Assembly (NCBI GenBank): GCA_014983025.1
Contig: JADCLP010000002.1
Coordinates: 1 to 64,000 of the forward strand
Direction: 5' to 3'
Length of the DNA stretch: 64,000 nucleotides
Source: Erythrobacteraceae bacterium E2-1 Yellow Sea
GTDB lineage: Bacteria; Pseudomonadota; Alphaproteobacteria; Sphingomonadales; Sphingomonadaceae
The first letter of the stretch is position 1, and each line of letters begins with the position of its first letter. The notes below the pieces were generated by a model that was not told the origin of the DNA, searched no databases, and was given only the letters and a program-made list of their open reading frames with translations. Positions 44,556-54,145 of this stretch are shown here, piece after piece. The position numbers and the translations under genes were made by a program.

Positions 44556-46898
44556 TCATTCGATGCCATTATCCTGTGCACCGCCATGCTTGCGATCGCG
44601 CGTAGGCTCCACCATGCCTTCATGGATGAACCCAATCGGGTGCACTTCTGCAGCGCGTTTCTTCAACTCGCCGCGCATCTTTTTATATTCCGCTTCCAGC
44701 TCAGCAGTAACGGTGGCGCGGGAATCATTCAGTGCCTCGTCAAAATCAGCTGCGGCAACCTCACTGACATCGCTACCCACCCGGCGTAGCGCATTAAGCC
44801 CTGCGCGACGCACAACATCCTCCAGATCGGCGCCGGTAAAGCGCTCGGTCTGTTCGGCGATCTTGCCCAGATCCACATCACTGGCCAGCGGCATATCGCG
44901 TGCATGGATTTCCAGAATATGTTTGCGGCCATCCTTGTCAGGCGTTCCGACATACACCAGCTCATCGAACCGTCCTGGTCGCAGCAGTGCCGGATCCACC
45001 AATGTGGGGCGATTTGTCGCGCCAATAACAACCACGGATTGCAGTTCTTCCAGCCCGTCCATCTCAGCCAGAATCGTATTGACCACGCGACCCGTCACCT
45101 GCGGTTCGCCTTGTCCAGTGCCACGTGCCGGTACAAGGCTGTCAATCTCATCAATAAACACCACGCATGGCGCCACTGACCGCGCGCGGGCAAACATGCG
45201 TGCGATCTGTTGCTCGCTCTCACCATACCATTTGGACAAGAGATCGCTCGATTTCATCGATATGAAATTTGCTTCCGCTTCCTTGGCCACAGCTTTCGCC
45301 AGCAAGGTTTTTCCGGTCCCCGGCGGGCCATAGAGCAGGAATCCCTTGGCTGGGCGAATGCCCAACCTCGCAAAGGCTTCTGGATTCTTCAGGGGCAATT
45401 CGATCCCCTCTTTCAACTTATCGATCGCATCGCCTACACCGCCAATATCATTCCAGGAAACATTGGGCATCTGCACCATGACTTCGCGCATGGCTGAAGG
45501 TTGGACACGCTTGAGTGCGGAAAGGAAATCCTCTCGTGTGACACATAATTCATCCAGCACCTCTGGCGGGATGGTACGTTCATCCAGATCGAGCTTTGGC
45601 ATGATCCGGCGCACCGCATCGATGGCAGCTTCACGTGCAAGCGCCGCAATATCCGCACCGACAAAGCCGTGGGTCACGCGCGCCAGTTCATTCAAGTCCA
45701 CCTTCTCACCCAAAGGCATGCCGCGCGTATGGATGCCCAGAATTTCTCGCCGCCCGCTTTCATCAGGCACGCCGATCACGATTTCCCGATCAAACCTGCC
45801 GGGACGACGCAACGCTTCATCTATCGCATCAGGACGATTGGTTGCGGCGATCACCACCAGATTGGAGCGCGCCTCCAACCCGTCCATCAAAGTCAGCAAC
45901 TGGGCGACCAGCCGTTTTTCTGCCTCTCCCGTCACTTGCGTGCGCTTTGGAGCAATCGAATCAATCTCGTCAATAAAGATGATGGAAGGGGCAACGCGTG
46001 TCGCCTCTTCAAACACCTCGCGCAGTCTCTTCTCGCTCTCACCATAGCCAGAGCCCATGATTTCAGGCCCATTGATGGTAAAAAATTCAGCATCTGATTC
46101 GCTGGCAACAGCTTGTGCCAGCCGTGTCTTGCCTGTGCCCGGCGGGCCATGCAGCAACACACCTTTTGGCGGGTCGACCCCAAGGCGGGTGAACAATTCG
46201 GGGTAACGCAGCGGCAGTTCCACCATTTCGCGCAACTGCTGGATAGTATCGGACATGCCGCCGACATCATCGTAATTGACTACGGCGCGCCCATCTCGCG
46301 GCTCTTCAAAATCGGCACGCAGCTCCACCTCGGTATTTTCGTCAATATGAACGATACCCTTGGGGTTGGTCGATGCGACTGACAGGCGAATTTGCGTCAG
46401 TGCATAGGCCGGTGCGCGTAACATCTGGCGCAGTTCTGGTGGTATATTCTGCACTGGTTGCTGCCCGGTGGTTGCCACAACATCACCGGAAACCAAGGGA
46501 CGACGGAAAAAATTGCGCTTCAACGCCAGGCTGGGGCCCTGCAGGCGCATTTCCCGCTGGGCCGGCGCAAATACCACGCGCGTTGCAGGGCGCGACTCAG
46601 CTTTGCTGATCTGGACATGTTCGCCCGAGCCGACTTCCGCATTACCGCGTTGCAACCCGTCCAAACGCACCATTTCAAGTGATTCGTCTTCGGGATAGGC
46701 CGCCATCGCAATCGCAGCTGTGACACGCTTGCCAGCGACCTCTACCACGTCGCCTTCAGTGATCCCGAGTGCTTGAAAGGCACTTCTCGGCATGCGAGCT
46801 ATGCCCTGGCCACTTTCTTCTTGCCTGGCGGCCGCAACTTGCAGCCTGATTTCCTGCTTCTTTTCCTTTGACGGGCTGGCGGCATCCGCATCGGCCAT
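44556..46898 (-). CDS. CDC48/p97-type AAA+ ATPase
   Basis: A 780-residue double-ring AAA protein. An N domain (about 1-200: [20 protein letters not shown] with the double-psi barrel) precedes AAA1 ([23 protein letters not shown]) and AAA2 ([24 protein letters not shown]), with the second arginine fingers in [11 protein letters not shown]. This is the archaeal/eukaryotic Cdc48 build, present in sphingomonads and few other bacteria. It lacks the C-terminal HbYX motif that contacts proteasomes (ends NGIE), and this organism should have no proteasome, so the client protease is unknown. Confidence 0.95.
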   Translation of the reverse strand: MADADAASPSKEKKQEIRLQVAAARQEESGQGIARMPRSAFQALGITEGDVVEVAGKRVTAAIAMAAYPEDESLEMVRLDGLQRGNAEVGSGEHVQISKAESRPATRVVFAPAQREMRLQGPSLALKRNFFRRPLVSGDVVATTGQQPVQNIPPELRQMLRAPAYALTQIRLSVASTNPKGIVHIDENTEVELRADFEEPRDGRAVVNYDDVGGMSDTIQQLREMVELPLRYPELFTRLGVDPPKGVLLHGPPGTGKTRLAQAVASESDAEFFTINGPEIMGSGYGESEKRLREVFEEATRVAPSIIFIDEIDSIAPKRTQVTGEAEKRLVAQLLTLMDGLEARSNLVVIAATNRPDAIDEALRRPGRFDREIVIGVPDESGRREILGIHTRGMPLGEKVDLNELARVTHGFVGADIAALAREAAIDAVRRIMPKLDLDERTIPPEVLDELCVTREDFLSALKRVQPSAMREVMVQMPNVSWNDIGGVGDAIDKLKEGIELPLKNPEAFARLGIRPAKGFLLYGPPGTGKTLLAKAVAKEAEANFISMKSSDLLSKWYGESEQQIARMFARARSVAPCVVFIDEIDSLVPARGTGQGEPQVTGRVVNTILAEMDGLEELQSVVVIGATNRPTLVDPALLRPGRFDELVYVGTPDKDGRKHILEIHARDMPLASDVDLGKIAEQTERFTGADLEDVVRRAGLNALRRVGSDVSEVAAADFDEALNDSRATVTAELEAEYKKMRGELKKRAAEVHPIGFIHEGMVEPTRDRKHGGAQDNGIE

Positions 46899-47044
46899 AA
46901 TGGCACCACTCCTTCATTCGCATTTCAGCTGCGTATTCCCTAGCTAGGTAGTGCGGGCGCATCATGCAAACTCCGCCGCGCGAAATACGAAATGTTGACG
47001 GTGGCCGATTACAGCCGCGATCCATCAAATACCGCCAAAACATG

Positions 47045-47073
47045 AAAAAAGCCCGGCTCACTTGGAGCCGGGC
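47045..47073 (-). terminator. Orphan Rho-independent terminator
   Basis: On the minus strand GAGCCGGGC-type stem: 47,051-47,059 pairs with 47,065-47,073, nine pairs and a five-base loop, followed by six T. It lies 147 bp upstream of the CDC48 start and 285 bp upstream of scoA. In the whole 459-bp gap 46,899-47,357 no protein gene is seen. Confidence 0.9.
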
Positions 47074-47160
47074 CTGGAAGTCTTGGGAGAGGATGCCTGA
47101 AAGGCAGATGCAGATATGCCGCCGGATAAAAAATTGTGCAAGTGCGAAAAGCGCATTCTT
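47045..47160 (-). ncRNA. Candidate trans-acting small RNA on the minus strand
   Basis: A perfect nine-pair terminator hairpin and T run (see 47,045-47,073) faces left with no gene in front of it for 280 bp. The RNA that would precede it has a small TGCC-TTTCA-GGCA stem and a pyrimidine-rich single strand CATCCTCTCCCAAGACTTCC, complementary to ribosome-binding sites as in AbcR-type alphaproteobacterial sRNAs. The 5' end is a guess from an AT-rich TTGTAATAAAG near 47,160. The other reading is a leader attenuator of the CDC48 gene 150 bp downstream. Confidence 0.35.
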
Positions 47161-47357
47161 TATTACAAATATTGCAACTCATACCACTAAACTACTGTAA
47201 AAACGTGCTTGCCGTAGCGTAAACCACCCAAATTCTCTTCCCTGAAGTAGCAATCCAATGCAAATTAACGCTGCGATGCAGCAAAGTTGCGCACGACAGG
47301 TGACATAACGCATTAGTCCGACTATTCAGGCGCCCATTGCAAGCCAGTGGGATACAG

Positions 47358-48065
47358 ATGAGCAAACTTTTTCCTAATGCTTCCGCCGCCCTTGAAGGGC
47401 TTTTGAAAGACGACATACTGATTGCCAGTGGTGGCTTTGGCCTTTGTGGCATACCTGAACGCCTGTTGGTCGCAATCCGCGAATCTGGCGTGAAAGGCCT
47501 GACCTTTGCCAGCAACAATGCCGGTATCGATAATGAAGGCATCGGCATGCTGTTGCGTACGCAGCAAGTGAAGAAGATGATCAGTTCCTATGTTGGTGAA
47601 AACAAGGAATTTGAACGGCAATATCTTTCTGGTGAGCTTGAAGTTGAATTCTCACCGCAGGGCACGCTGGCCGAACGTATGCGTGCAGGTGGTGCAGGGA
47701 TCCCCGGTTTCTACACCAAAACGGGTGTCGGCACGAAGGTCGCCGAAGGCAAGGAAACCAAGCTCTTCAATGGCGAGGAATATATTCTGGAACATGGCAT
47801 CTTTGCCGATCTGTCCCTCGTCAAGGCATGGAAAGCTGATGAAACCGGCAATCTGATGTTCCGCAAGACGGCGCGCAATTTCAACCACCCCGCCGCCACT
47901 TGCGGCAAGGTGTGCGTGGTTGAAGTGGAAGAAATTGTTCCGGCAGGCTCAATGGACCCGGACTGCATCCATCTGCCCGGCGTCTATGTGAACCGTATGA
48001 TCCTGGGCGCACCCTACGACAAGAAAATCGAATTCCGCACCACACGTGAGCGCGCCGAGGCCTGA
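47358..48065 (+). CDS. scoA: 3-oxoacid CoA-transferase subunit A
   Basis: A 235-residue subunit that moves CoA from succinyl-CoA to acetoacetate or a like 3-oxoacid. DDILIASGGFGLCGIPERLL (about 20-39) is the CoA-binding loop and MISSYVGENKEFERQYLSGE and GKVCVVEVEEIVPAGSMDP are family motifs. ATG 47,358 is chosen over an in-frame upstream codon. The B subunit follows 1.1 kb later, separated by a phosphatase gene, which is unusual. Confidence 0.96.
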   Translation: MSKLFPNASAALEGLLKDDILIASGGFGLCGIPERLLVAIRESGVKGLTFASNNAGIDNEGIGMLLRTQQVKKMISSYVGENKEFERQYLSGELEVEFSPQGTLAERMRAGGAGIPGFYTKTGVGTKVAEGKETKLFNGEEYILEHGIFADLSLVKAWKADETGNLMFRKTARNFNHPAATCGKVCVVEVEEIVPAGSMDPDCIHLPGVYVNRMILGAPYDKKIEFRTTRERAEA

Positions 48066-48067
48066 TA

Positions 48068-49015
48068 GTGCACGCCTGCGTCTGTTTGACCCGAATTGGC
48101 GCTGTCGCCATGGTGGCGACAGGGTTGATCGGCTGTGCCCAAACCACGGAACAGACCGCCATTATCACTGATGACGTAGCTGTCATCAATGAGGCTGATC
48201 AACCAGCTCCAGAGGGTAAACGCTGGCAATATGGATCTGGCGAGGCGGCAGGCGCAACAATACAGGCATGGCGCGCCTTGGCCGATTATGCGCTGGCCCG
48301 TGCAGCCGAAGCACCAGAAGAATCTGTCATCATGGGCCTGCCCGATGATGCTGGCGGTATAACCACAGGTTCAGTGCCCTGCACTGCTGCGGACGGCAGA
48401 CGCAAGCCGCCCGCCATTATCGCCGATGCCGATGATACGGCGATCCAGAATCAGGGCTTTGCTTATTGGCAAGCCATGAATAACGGTGCCTATGATGCCA
48501 ATGTATGGGCTGATTACATGGCAACGGGCGCCCCACAGGTCACGCCCGTCCCCGGGGCAGTCACCGGGATCAAACGGCTGCGTGAAGGCGGCATTACAGT
48601 CATCTTCAACAGCAATCGCGATAACATCTACGCCAGCGGCACGATCGCGATGATAGAGGCCGCCGGATTAGGCACCGTGGAGCATGGACGGGATCTGTTT
48701 CTTCGCGATGATGACGACATGGGTAACCGGAAGGATGGCCGCCGCGCCCATGTGGCTGAAAAATATTGTGTCCTTGCCTTGGCGGGAGACAATATGGGTG
48801 ACTTTGCAGACATCTTCAATTTCAGCGCCCTGCCAGTACTTGAACGCAGAAAGCTCGCTGCGCGCGGTGACCTGGCGCAATTATGGGGCAATGGCTGGTT
48901 CATGATGGCCAATGCCTCATACGGAGCATGGAATAAAGGCACTGTGCATGATGTCTTTGCGCCGGAAACACGCTGGCAGCCATCACCTTCATCACATACA
49001 GGCCAGGGAGAATAG
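48068..49015 (+). CDS. Lipoprotein HAD-superfamily acid phosphatase (class B/e(P4)-like)
   Basis: A 315-residue exported phosphatase. The leader ends GLIGC (lipobox, Cys 23). The HAD motif I is IIADADDTAIQNQ, with DxD followed by D-T as in class C/e(P4) phosphatases; motif II is FNSNRDN (N-S-N-R), and the C-terminal acidic cluster LALAGDNMGDFAD is motif IV. It dephosphorylates nucleoside monophosphates or cofactors outside the cell, allowing uptake of the nucleoside. GTG start, two bases after the scoA stop, so it is read with scoA. Confidence 0.88.
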   Translation: MHACVCLTRIGAVAMVATGLIGCAQTTEQTAIITDDVAVINEADQPAPEGKRWQYGSGEAAGATIQAWRALADYALARAAEAPEESVIMGLPDDAGGITTGSVPCTAADGRRKPPAIIADADDTAIQNQGFAYWQAMNNGAYDANVWADYMATGAPQVTPVPGAVTGIKRLREGGITVIFNSNRDNIYASGTIAMIEAAGLGTVEHGRDLFLRDDDDMGNRKDGRRAHVAEKYCVLALAGDNMGDFADIFNFSALPVLERRKLAARGDLAQLWGNGWFMMANASYGAWNKGTVHDVFAPETRWQPSPSSHTGQGE

Positions 49016-49158
49016 GATGAGCGAAATGCCCAGAACATTCCCAATATGCGCTGGCCACGCATTCATCGACCCGATTATACTGTCACTTCGTTTAGCGGCG
49101 GCAGGGCTTGATCGGGCGCTCTTCTCGACACAATTGTAACAGGAATAGGACTCCGGAC

Positions 49159-49815
49159 ATGTCCGAAGAAAAATACGGCTGGACCCGCGACGAAATGGCA
49201 GCACGCGCTGCCCGTGAGTTGCAAGATGGCTTTTACGTCAATCTGGGCATCGGCATCCCGACTCTGGTGGCGAACCACATCCCTGAAGGGATGCAAGTTA
49301 CGTTGCAGAGCGAAAATGGGATGCTGGGCATCGGCCCTTTCCCCTATGATGATGAAGTTGATGCTGACCTGATCAATGCGGGCAAGCAGACGATCAGCGA
49401 ACTGCCACACAGCGCCTATTTCGACAGCGCCACAAGTTTTGCCATGATCCGTGGTGGCCATATCGACCTGACCGTGTTGGGCGCTATGGAAATCTCCGAA
49501 AATGGCGATATCGCCAACTGGATGATCCCGGGCAAGATGATCAAGGGCATGGGCGGCGCCATGGATCTGGTCGCTGGGGTCAAGAAGATCATCGTCGTAA
49601 TGGACCACGCCAGCAAGGCGGGTGACCCCAAGTTCATCCCGGAATGCACCCTGCCGCTGACCGGCAAGAATGTGGTCGACATGATCATAACCAATCTGGC
49701 CGTGTTCCAGCGCCCCGATCATAATAGCCCGTTCCGCCTGATCGAACTTGCGCCCGGTGTAACTGAAGAAGATATCGCAAAGATGACCACCGCGAAATAT
49801 GAAGTGGCTTTGTAA
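49159..49815 (+). CDS. scoB: 3-oxoacid CoA-transferase subunit B
   Basis: A 218-residue B subunit. The catalytic glutamate lies in LQSENGMLGIGPFPYDDEVD; FYVNLGIGIPTLVANHIPEG and NWMIPGKMIKGMGGAMDLVA are the family regions. AGGAATAGGA lies upstream of ATG 49,159. It pairs with the A subunit at 47,358 to degrade ketone bodies or short 3-oxoacids. Confidence 0.96.
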   Translation: MSEEKYGWTRDEMAARAARELQDGFYVNLGIGIPTLVANHIPEGMQVTLQSENGMLGIGPFPYDDEVDADLINAGKQTISELPHSAYFDSATSFAMIRGGHIDLTVLGAMEISENGDIANWMIPGKMIKGMGGAMDLVAGVKKIIVVMDHASKAGDPKFIPECTLPLTGKNVVDMIITNLAVFQRPDHNSPFRLIELAPGVTEEDIAKMTTAKYEVAL

Positions 49816-49829
49816 CGCATAGTGTAATC

Positions 49830-50512
49830 GTGGTCGCGCTCGACAGCTTTGACGAGGTCGCCCCAGGCATCTGGTCGGCCCTTCCAGCTGGAGAGCGCAC
49901 CGCACATTATGATAATATCGCGCGCGGTTATGACCTTGTGGTGGGCAATGCGCTGTATAACCGTGTGGTCTGGGGCTGCCCCAAACAGACCTATAATGAG
50001 ATGGCGCACACCTTTTTGATGGCCTCCACAACAGGTCCGATAATTGATTTCGGCTGCGCGGGTCTTTGGTTTTCACAGCAACTGGATATCGTGGCGTTGA
50101 AGATCGTCTGATCTTGTTTGACCGGTCACTGGGAATGCTCAGGCAGGGTAAGAAAAGACTACCATCGGGGCAGTTTCTGCAAGGTGATGCATTCGCGCCA
50201 CCCTTTGGTAATGGCAGTTTCGCAGGCGGCATGGACTGGGGCATGTTGCATGTTTTTGGTACAGCATCAGACTATCTGGCCAACCTGCACCGGATTTTGT
50301 CACCTGGCGGCACAGTGGCGATTGGCACTTTGGTGCTGTCCGGCCGCACAATTGGCGATAGGATGCTGAATCTTCTGCATGCCAAGGGCGAGGCAGCTTT
50401 ACCTGAAAGCCGTAGCGATGTTGAAACGGCATTCAGTCGATTGTTTGACATCGATCACAGCAAACTCGCCGGCAACATGTTGTTCCTGCAAGGGCGGAAA
50501 GGAAAACATTAG
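49830..50512 (+). pseudogene. Class I SAM methyltransferase broken by a -1 frameshift
   Basis: The first frame (49,830-50,058) encodes SALPAGERTAHYDNIARGYD and ends at motif I as IDFGC-A-G; the second frame picks up SLVFTATGYRGVEDRLILFD and runs to 50,512 with LSPGGTVAIGTLVLSGRTIG. Restoring one G in TGCGCGGGT would give GCGGSLVF, a normal motif I, so a single-base loss near 50,053-50,058 is the likely cause. The split product would lack SAM binding. It may be a recent mutation or a sequencing error; the protein class is otherwise unnamed. Confidence 0.8.
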
Positions 50513-50543
50513 GCCGGCCATCACTTTCATGCGATAATCAGGA

Positions 50544-51212
50544 ATGGCCTTCCATGCCGCCTTTCGTGCCAGATTTCTGGACGTTCTTGCGTCAATCTAC
50601 ATCTATAACGAACATCGCGGTTACACATCACTAGACCGCGTTCTTGAAGCCGCCCGCGCGCGTTGCGCCAACAATCAGACATTTATCGCCGAAGTTGAAA
50701 AACATCGTGCCGAAGAGGAAAGACATTACCGTATGTTCCGCCGCTGGTTCGAACATCGCGGCGAAATGCCGCTCAAGGTTGATCGAACATGCGGCCACAT
50801 CGATCATTTTATTGAAAGCATCTTCGGGTGCACCATTGAAGAATTGGATACAGAAGCGATCGTTGCCGACGGCAATGCTTTCGAAAAACTGTGTCGTGTA
50901 ATCATGATTACGGAACGGCGTGGCATGCATCAGGTCGAAACCCTGCTGGATAACGCGCATGTTCTTTCAGATCGCGGAATGACGGCGATATTCAAGGTTG
51001 TTCAGCGTGATGAGCCCAGCCATTGGATGCCGTATGATACGTGGTTACGCGCCAACGGCCGTAGACCACAGCCACGCTTGCGCGAGCTATGGACCGATTA
51101 CTGGATCCACAAATCGCTGATGCTGGTAAAATTGCCCGCGATTTTCATCAATCACAACACTCCACGACTTAGTGCATGGCCAGACGAAGCCAGCGAAGTC
51201 TACAGTAACTGA
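50544..51212 (+). CDS. Ferritin-like di-iron domain protein, function unknown
   Basis: A 222-residue protein of mostly helices. Four ligand motifs are spaced as in di-iron four-helix bundles: Glu 23 in YNEHRG, Glu 58-x-x-His 61 in EEERHYRMF, Glu 124 in TERRGMHQ and Glu 157-x-x-His 160 in RDEPSHW. The last segment (WIHKSLMLVKLPAIFINHN) may touch the membrane. Reactions of this class include hydroxylation, desaturation or iron handling. It sits 32 bp after the broken methyltransferase, on the same strand, and may have worked with it. Confidence 0.8.
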   Translation: MAFHAAFRARFLDVLASIYIYNEHRGYTSLDRVLEAARARCANNQTFIAEVEKHRAEEERHYRMFRRWFEHRGEMPLKVDRTCGHIDHFIESIFGCTIEELDTEAIVADGNAFEKLCRVIMITERRGMHQVETLLDNAHVLSDRGMTAIFKVVQRDEPSHWMPYDTWLRANGRRPQPRLRELWTDYWIHKSLMLVKLPAIFINHNTPRLSAWPDEASEVYSN

Positions 51213-51254
51213 TTTGCAAGCAGGCCAGTGAACTCTTGATAGGAGGTTGCTCGC

Positions 51255-52475
51255 TTAGCCCAACTCTTTCCTCAGGGTTGCGACCAGGTCGGTACGCTCC
51301 CAAGGGAAGAAATCACCCTCTGCCGTCCGGCCAAAATGCCCATAGGCCGCGCTCTTGCGATAAATCGGCTTATTGAGGCCCAAATGCGTACGAATACCGC
51401 GTGGAGTCAGCCGCACCAATTGCGGTAACAGCGACTCAAGGCGCGCCTCTGTCACGCCCACACCCGTGCCATGCAGATCAACATAGATCGAAAGTGGTTC
51501 GGCCACGCCGATGGCATATGACAACTGGATCGTGCAGCGTCGTGCCAAGCCTGCCGCCACGATATTCTTGGCCAGATATCGAGTGATATAGGCGGCAGAC
51601 CGGTCCACCTTGGTCGGGTCCTTTCCACTGAAGGCACCCCCGCCATGCGGAGCTGCGCCACCATAGGTGTCTACAATAATCTTGCGCCCCGTCAGCCCGG
51701 CATCCCCATCTGGACCGCCAATTTCAAAACGGCCAGTGGGGTTGATGTGATAGACTGTATTATCAGTCAGCAATTCAGGCGGTAGAATATCCACGATCAC
51801 GCCTTTCACATAATCACGCAGCTGGGCATATTTGGCCTCGTCACCAGCGCCATCATGGAAAAAGTATCCAGGCTTGTGCTGTGTGGAAACCACAATCGCC
51901 ATCGCTTCGGCTGGACGTTCTTTCTGGTAACGCAAGGTTACCTGGCTTTTGGCATCCGGCTCCAGAAATGGGGCTGCACCAGAATGGCGGTCAGCCGCAA
52001 GACGTTCCAGTATCTTGTGGCTATAATCCAGCGTCGCCGGCATTAAATCAGGCGTTTCATCGCTTGCATAACCGAACATAATGCCCTGATCGCCAGCACC
52101 TTCATCCTTATTGCCACTGGCATCCACACCCTGCGCAATATGGGCTGACTGCGCATGTAGATGATTTTCAAAGGTCAGTATCTCCCAGTGGAAACCGTCC
52201 TGCTCATAGCCGATTTCGCGGACAGTACGGCGCACCACCTGTTCGATTTCTTCCAATGCTCCAGGGGCCCAATCGCCATTTTCAAACACGCCCTTGCAGC
52301 GGATTTCGCCAGCAAGAATGACACGCTGGGTCGTTGTCAGAGTTTCGCAGGCAACGCGGGCTTCCGGATCTTTCGACAGGAACAGATCAACAATCGCATC
52401 AGAAATCTGGTCCGAAACCTTGTCCGGGTGACCTTCGGATACACTTTCCGACGTGAACAGAAATTCGCTGCGCAT
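51255..52475 (-). CDS. metK: S-adenosylmethionine synthetase
   Basis: A 406-residue enzyme forming SAM from methionine and [23 protein letters not shown] (about 13-32), [12 protein letters not shown] and [20 protein letters not shown] are the signatures. It is read 42 bp after lnt. That gap is too short for a known SAM riboswitch and I see none. Confidence 0.98.
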   Translation of the reverse strand: MRSEFLFTSESVSEGHPDKVSDQISDAIVDLFLSKDPEARVACETLTTTQRVILAGEIRCKGVFENGDWAPGALEEIEQVVRRTVREIGYEQDGFHWEILTFENHLHAQSAHIAQGVDASGNKDEGAGDQGIMFGYASDETPDLMPATLDYSHKILERLAADRHSGAAPFLEPDAKSQVTLRYQKERPAEAMAIVVSTQHKPGYFFHDGAGDEAKYAQLRDYVKGVIVDILPPELLTDNTVYHINPTGRFEIGGPDGDAGLTGRKIIVDTYGGAAPHGGGAFSGKDPTKVDRSAAYITRYLAKNIVAAGLARRCTIQLSYAIGVAEPLSIYVDLHGTGVGVTEARLESLLPQLVRLTPRGIRTHLGLNKPIYRKSAAYGHFGRTAEGDFFPWERTDLVATLRKELG

Positions 52476-52517
52476 GAAACCTCGATATAAGGGGTTCTTT
52501 ATGTCTTGGCGTCGGTC

Positions 52518-54107
52518 CTAGCTGTCGCGGTGGCGCAAGGCAACCAGCGAAAGCAGCGCAAGCACTCCGGCCCAAAATAGTGGCAAGGCATTACCCCATT
52601 GGGCAAATAATGTAGCGTCTTTGGCTGGCGGAATAAAACCATCCAAACGCGCGGACTGACCGCGGCCAATCGCCTGCCGCACCACCCCATTGGCATCGAT
52701 CACGGCACTGATCCCTGTTGTGGTCGATCGTAGGACAGGCAACCCCTCCTCAATCGCACGCATACGCGCCTGCGCCAGATGCTGTGGCGGGCCCCACGCA
52801 CCAAACCAGCCATCATTTGATGGGTTGAAAATGTAATCTGGTCGATTGCTGCGGTCCACGACTTGTCCTGAGAACACGATTTCATAGCAAATTTGCATGC
52901 CTGCATTGCCAAATTCACCCAGGCTGATCGTCTGTAGGCCAGGGCCTGGAATAAAATCGATCGACCCTGCAACAAGGCGACTGGCACCCAATGGTTCCAG
53001 CAACCAGCGCATAGGCAGATATTCGCCATAGGGCACGAGATGCGCCTTGGCATATTCGGCGCGAATATCACCCGTACCGTCCAGCAAGAGTATTGAATTA
53101 TATGCACCAGTTGCGCGGCGGCGGCCATCACGCTGCCCGATCTCCAGATTAACCGCCCCGGTCAGCAGTAAGGAGTTTTCGCCGATTACGCTGCCAATGC
53201 GAGCCCTTGCAAAATCCGGATCCCCGGCAGCAGTCATACGGTCATAATAGCGTTGCGGGTATCCGTTTTCGAGATAATCGGGCACCGCGCTTTCCGGCCA
53301 CAACACCAATCGTGCAGCTTCATGACCCGGCAACGTCAGTCTGGCGATCCGGGCGAATTGCTCTTCAAATTTGGTTGGATCGTCAATCTCTTCTTGCGGG
53401 ATGAGCGGTTGGACCAAGGCATAGGGTACATGCCCTTCCTGTGTCGCAGGGGCGGGCCAGTACATCGCAGCCGCTATCCCCAGAAAGGCCAGGGGCAATG
53501 CAATCCACCGCACCTTCAACTGCCAAAACACTATCAGTACACCAGCGATAAGTAAGGCCAATCCCGACAGCGCATAAGTGCCAAGCCAAGGCAGCAGCGC
53601 CGCAAGCCCGGGACGCCCCCAACCGCCCAGCAACATCAGGCCAAGCGGTGGCCAGGGATACCCCGTAAATATCCAACTGCGCAGCCATTCGGTGATGATC
53701 CATGCGGCGGCAAATACTGCGCTGAAGGCAGGTATCTTTGCTCCACTTGCCACCCGATGCGCCGCCAATCCGGCGACGGCTGGGTAGATCGCCAGATAAA
53801 GACACAACAGCGGAACGGCGAACCAGCCAAGGATTGCCGGCATTTCAGCCTGATAAGTGAATGCAGTCGCAATCCAGTTATTGGCAATGGTCAAATGCGC
53901 CCAGCCAAACAGATAGGAAATGATGGCCGCATCCAACCACTTATCCACCCGGCGTAGTAATACAATGAACAATGCCAGGGCGGCCAATCCCACCGGCCAT
54001 AGCGCCCAAGGGGGATATGCCGTCGCAGCAAAGCCACCCAGCACAAGCGCACTCAACTTGGGATGGCCAAGCCACCAGCTGCAAATTTTGACGAGGCGCG
54101 CTGGCAT
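52518..54107 (-). CDS. lnt: Apolipoprotein N-acyltransferase
   Basis: A 529-residue inner-membrane enzyme that adds the third acyl chain to lipoproteins. Seven to eight N-terminal helices (WWLGHPKLSALVLGGFAATA, GLAALALFIVLL and others) lead to a periplasmic nitrilase domain with the triad Glu in RLVLWPESAVPDY, Lys in YAKAHLVPYGEYLP and Cys in MQICYEIVFSGQVV. It supports the lipoproteins predicted in this window (cytochrome, phosphatase, Ala/Glu protein). lnt-metK order is common in this group. Confidence 0.97.
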   Translation of the reverse strand: MPARLVKICSWWLGHPKLSALVLGGFAATAYPPWALWPVGLAALALFIVLLRRVDKWLDAAIISYLFGWAHLTIANNWIATAFTYQAEMPAILGWFAVPLLCLYLAIYPAVAGLAAHRVASGAKIPAFSAVFAAAWIITEWLRSWIFTGYPWPPLGLMLLGGWGRPGLAALLPWLGTYALSGLALLIAGVLIVFWQLKVRWIALPLAFLGIAAAMYWPAPATQEGHVPYALVQPLIPQEEIDDPTKFEEQFARIARLTLPGHEAARLVLWPESAVPDYLENGYPQRYYDRMTAAGDPDFARARIGSVIGENSLLLTGAVNLEIGQRDGRRRATGAYNSILLLDGTGDIRAEYAKAHLVPYGEYLPMRWLLEPLGASRLVAGSIDFIPGPGLQTISLGEFGNAGMQICYEIVFSGQVVDRSNRPDYIFNPSNDGWFGAWGPPQHLAQARMRAIEEGLPVLRSTTTGISAVIDANGVVRQAIGRGQSARLDGFIPPAKDATLFAQWGNALPLFWAGVLALLSLVALRHRDS

Positions 54108-54145
54108 GGGAGGCTACCCTGTCAGATCAGTGACAACAGACCGCC

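Noticed and set aside
46964..47200. 79-codon plus-strand frame before scoA
   Set aside because: No ribosome-binding site, composition resembles a random frame, and it runs through the terminator hairpin.
52476..52517. SAM riboswitch upstream of metK
   Set aside because: Only 42 bp separate lnt and metK, and no SAM-II or SAM/SAH-type pairing was found.
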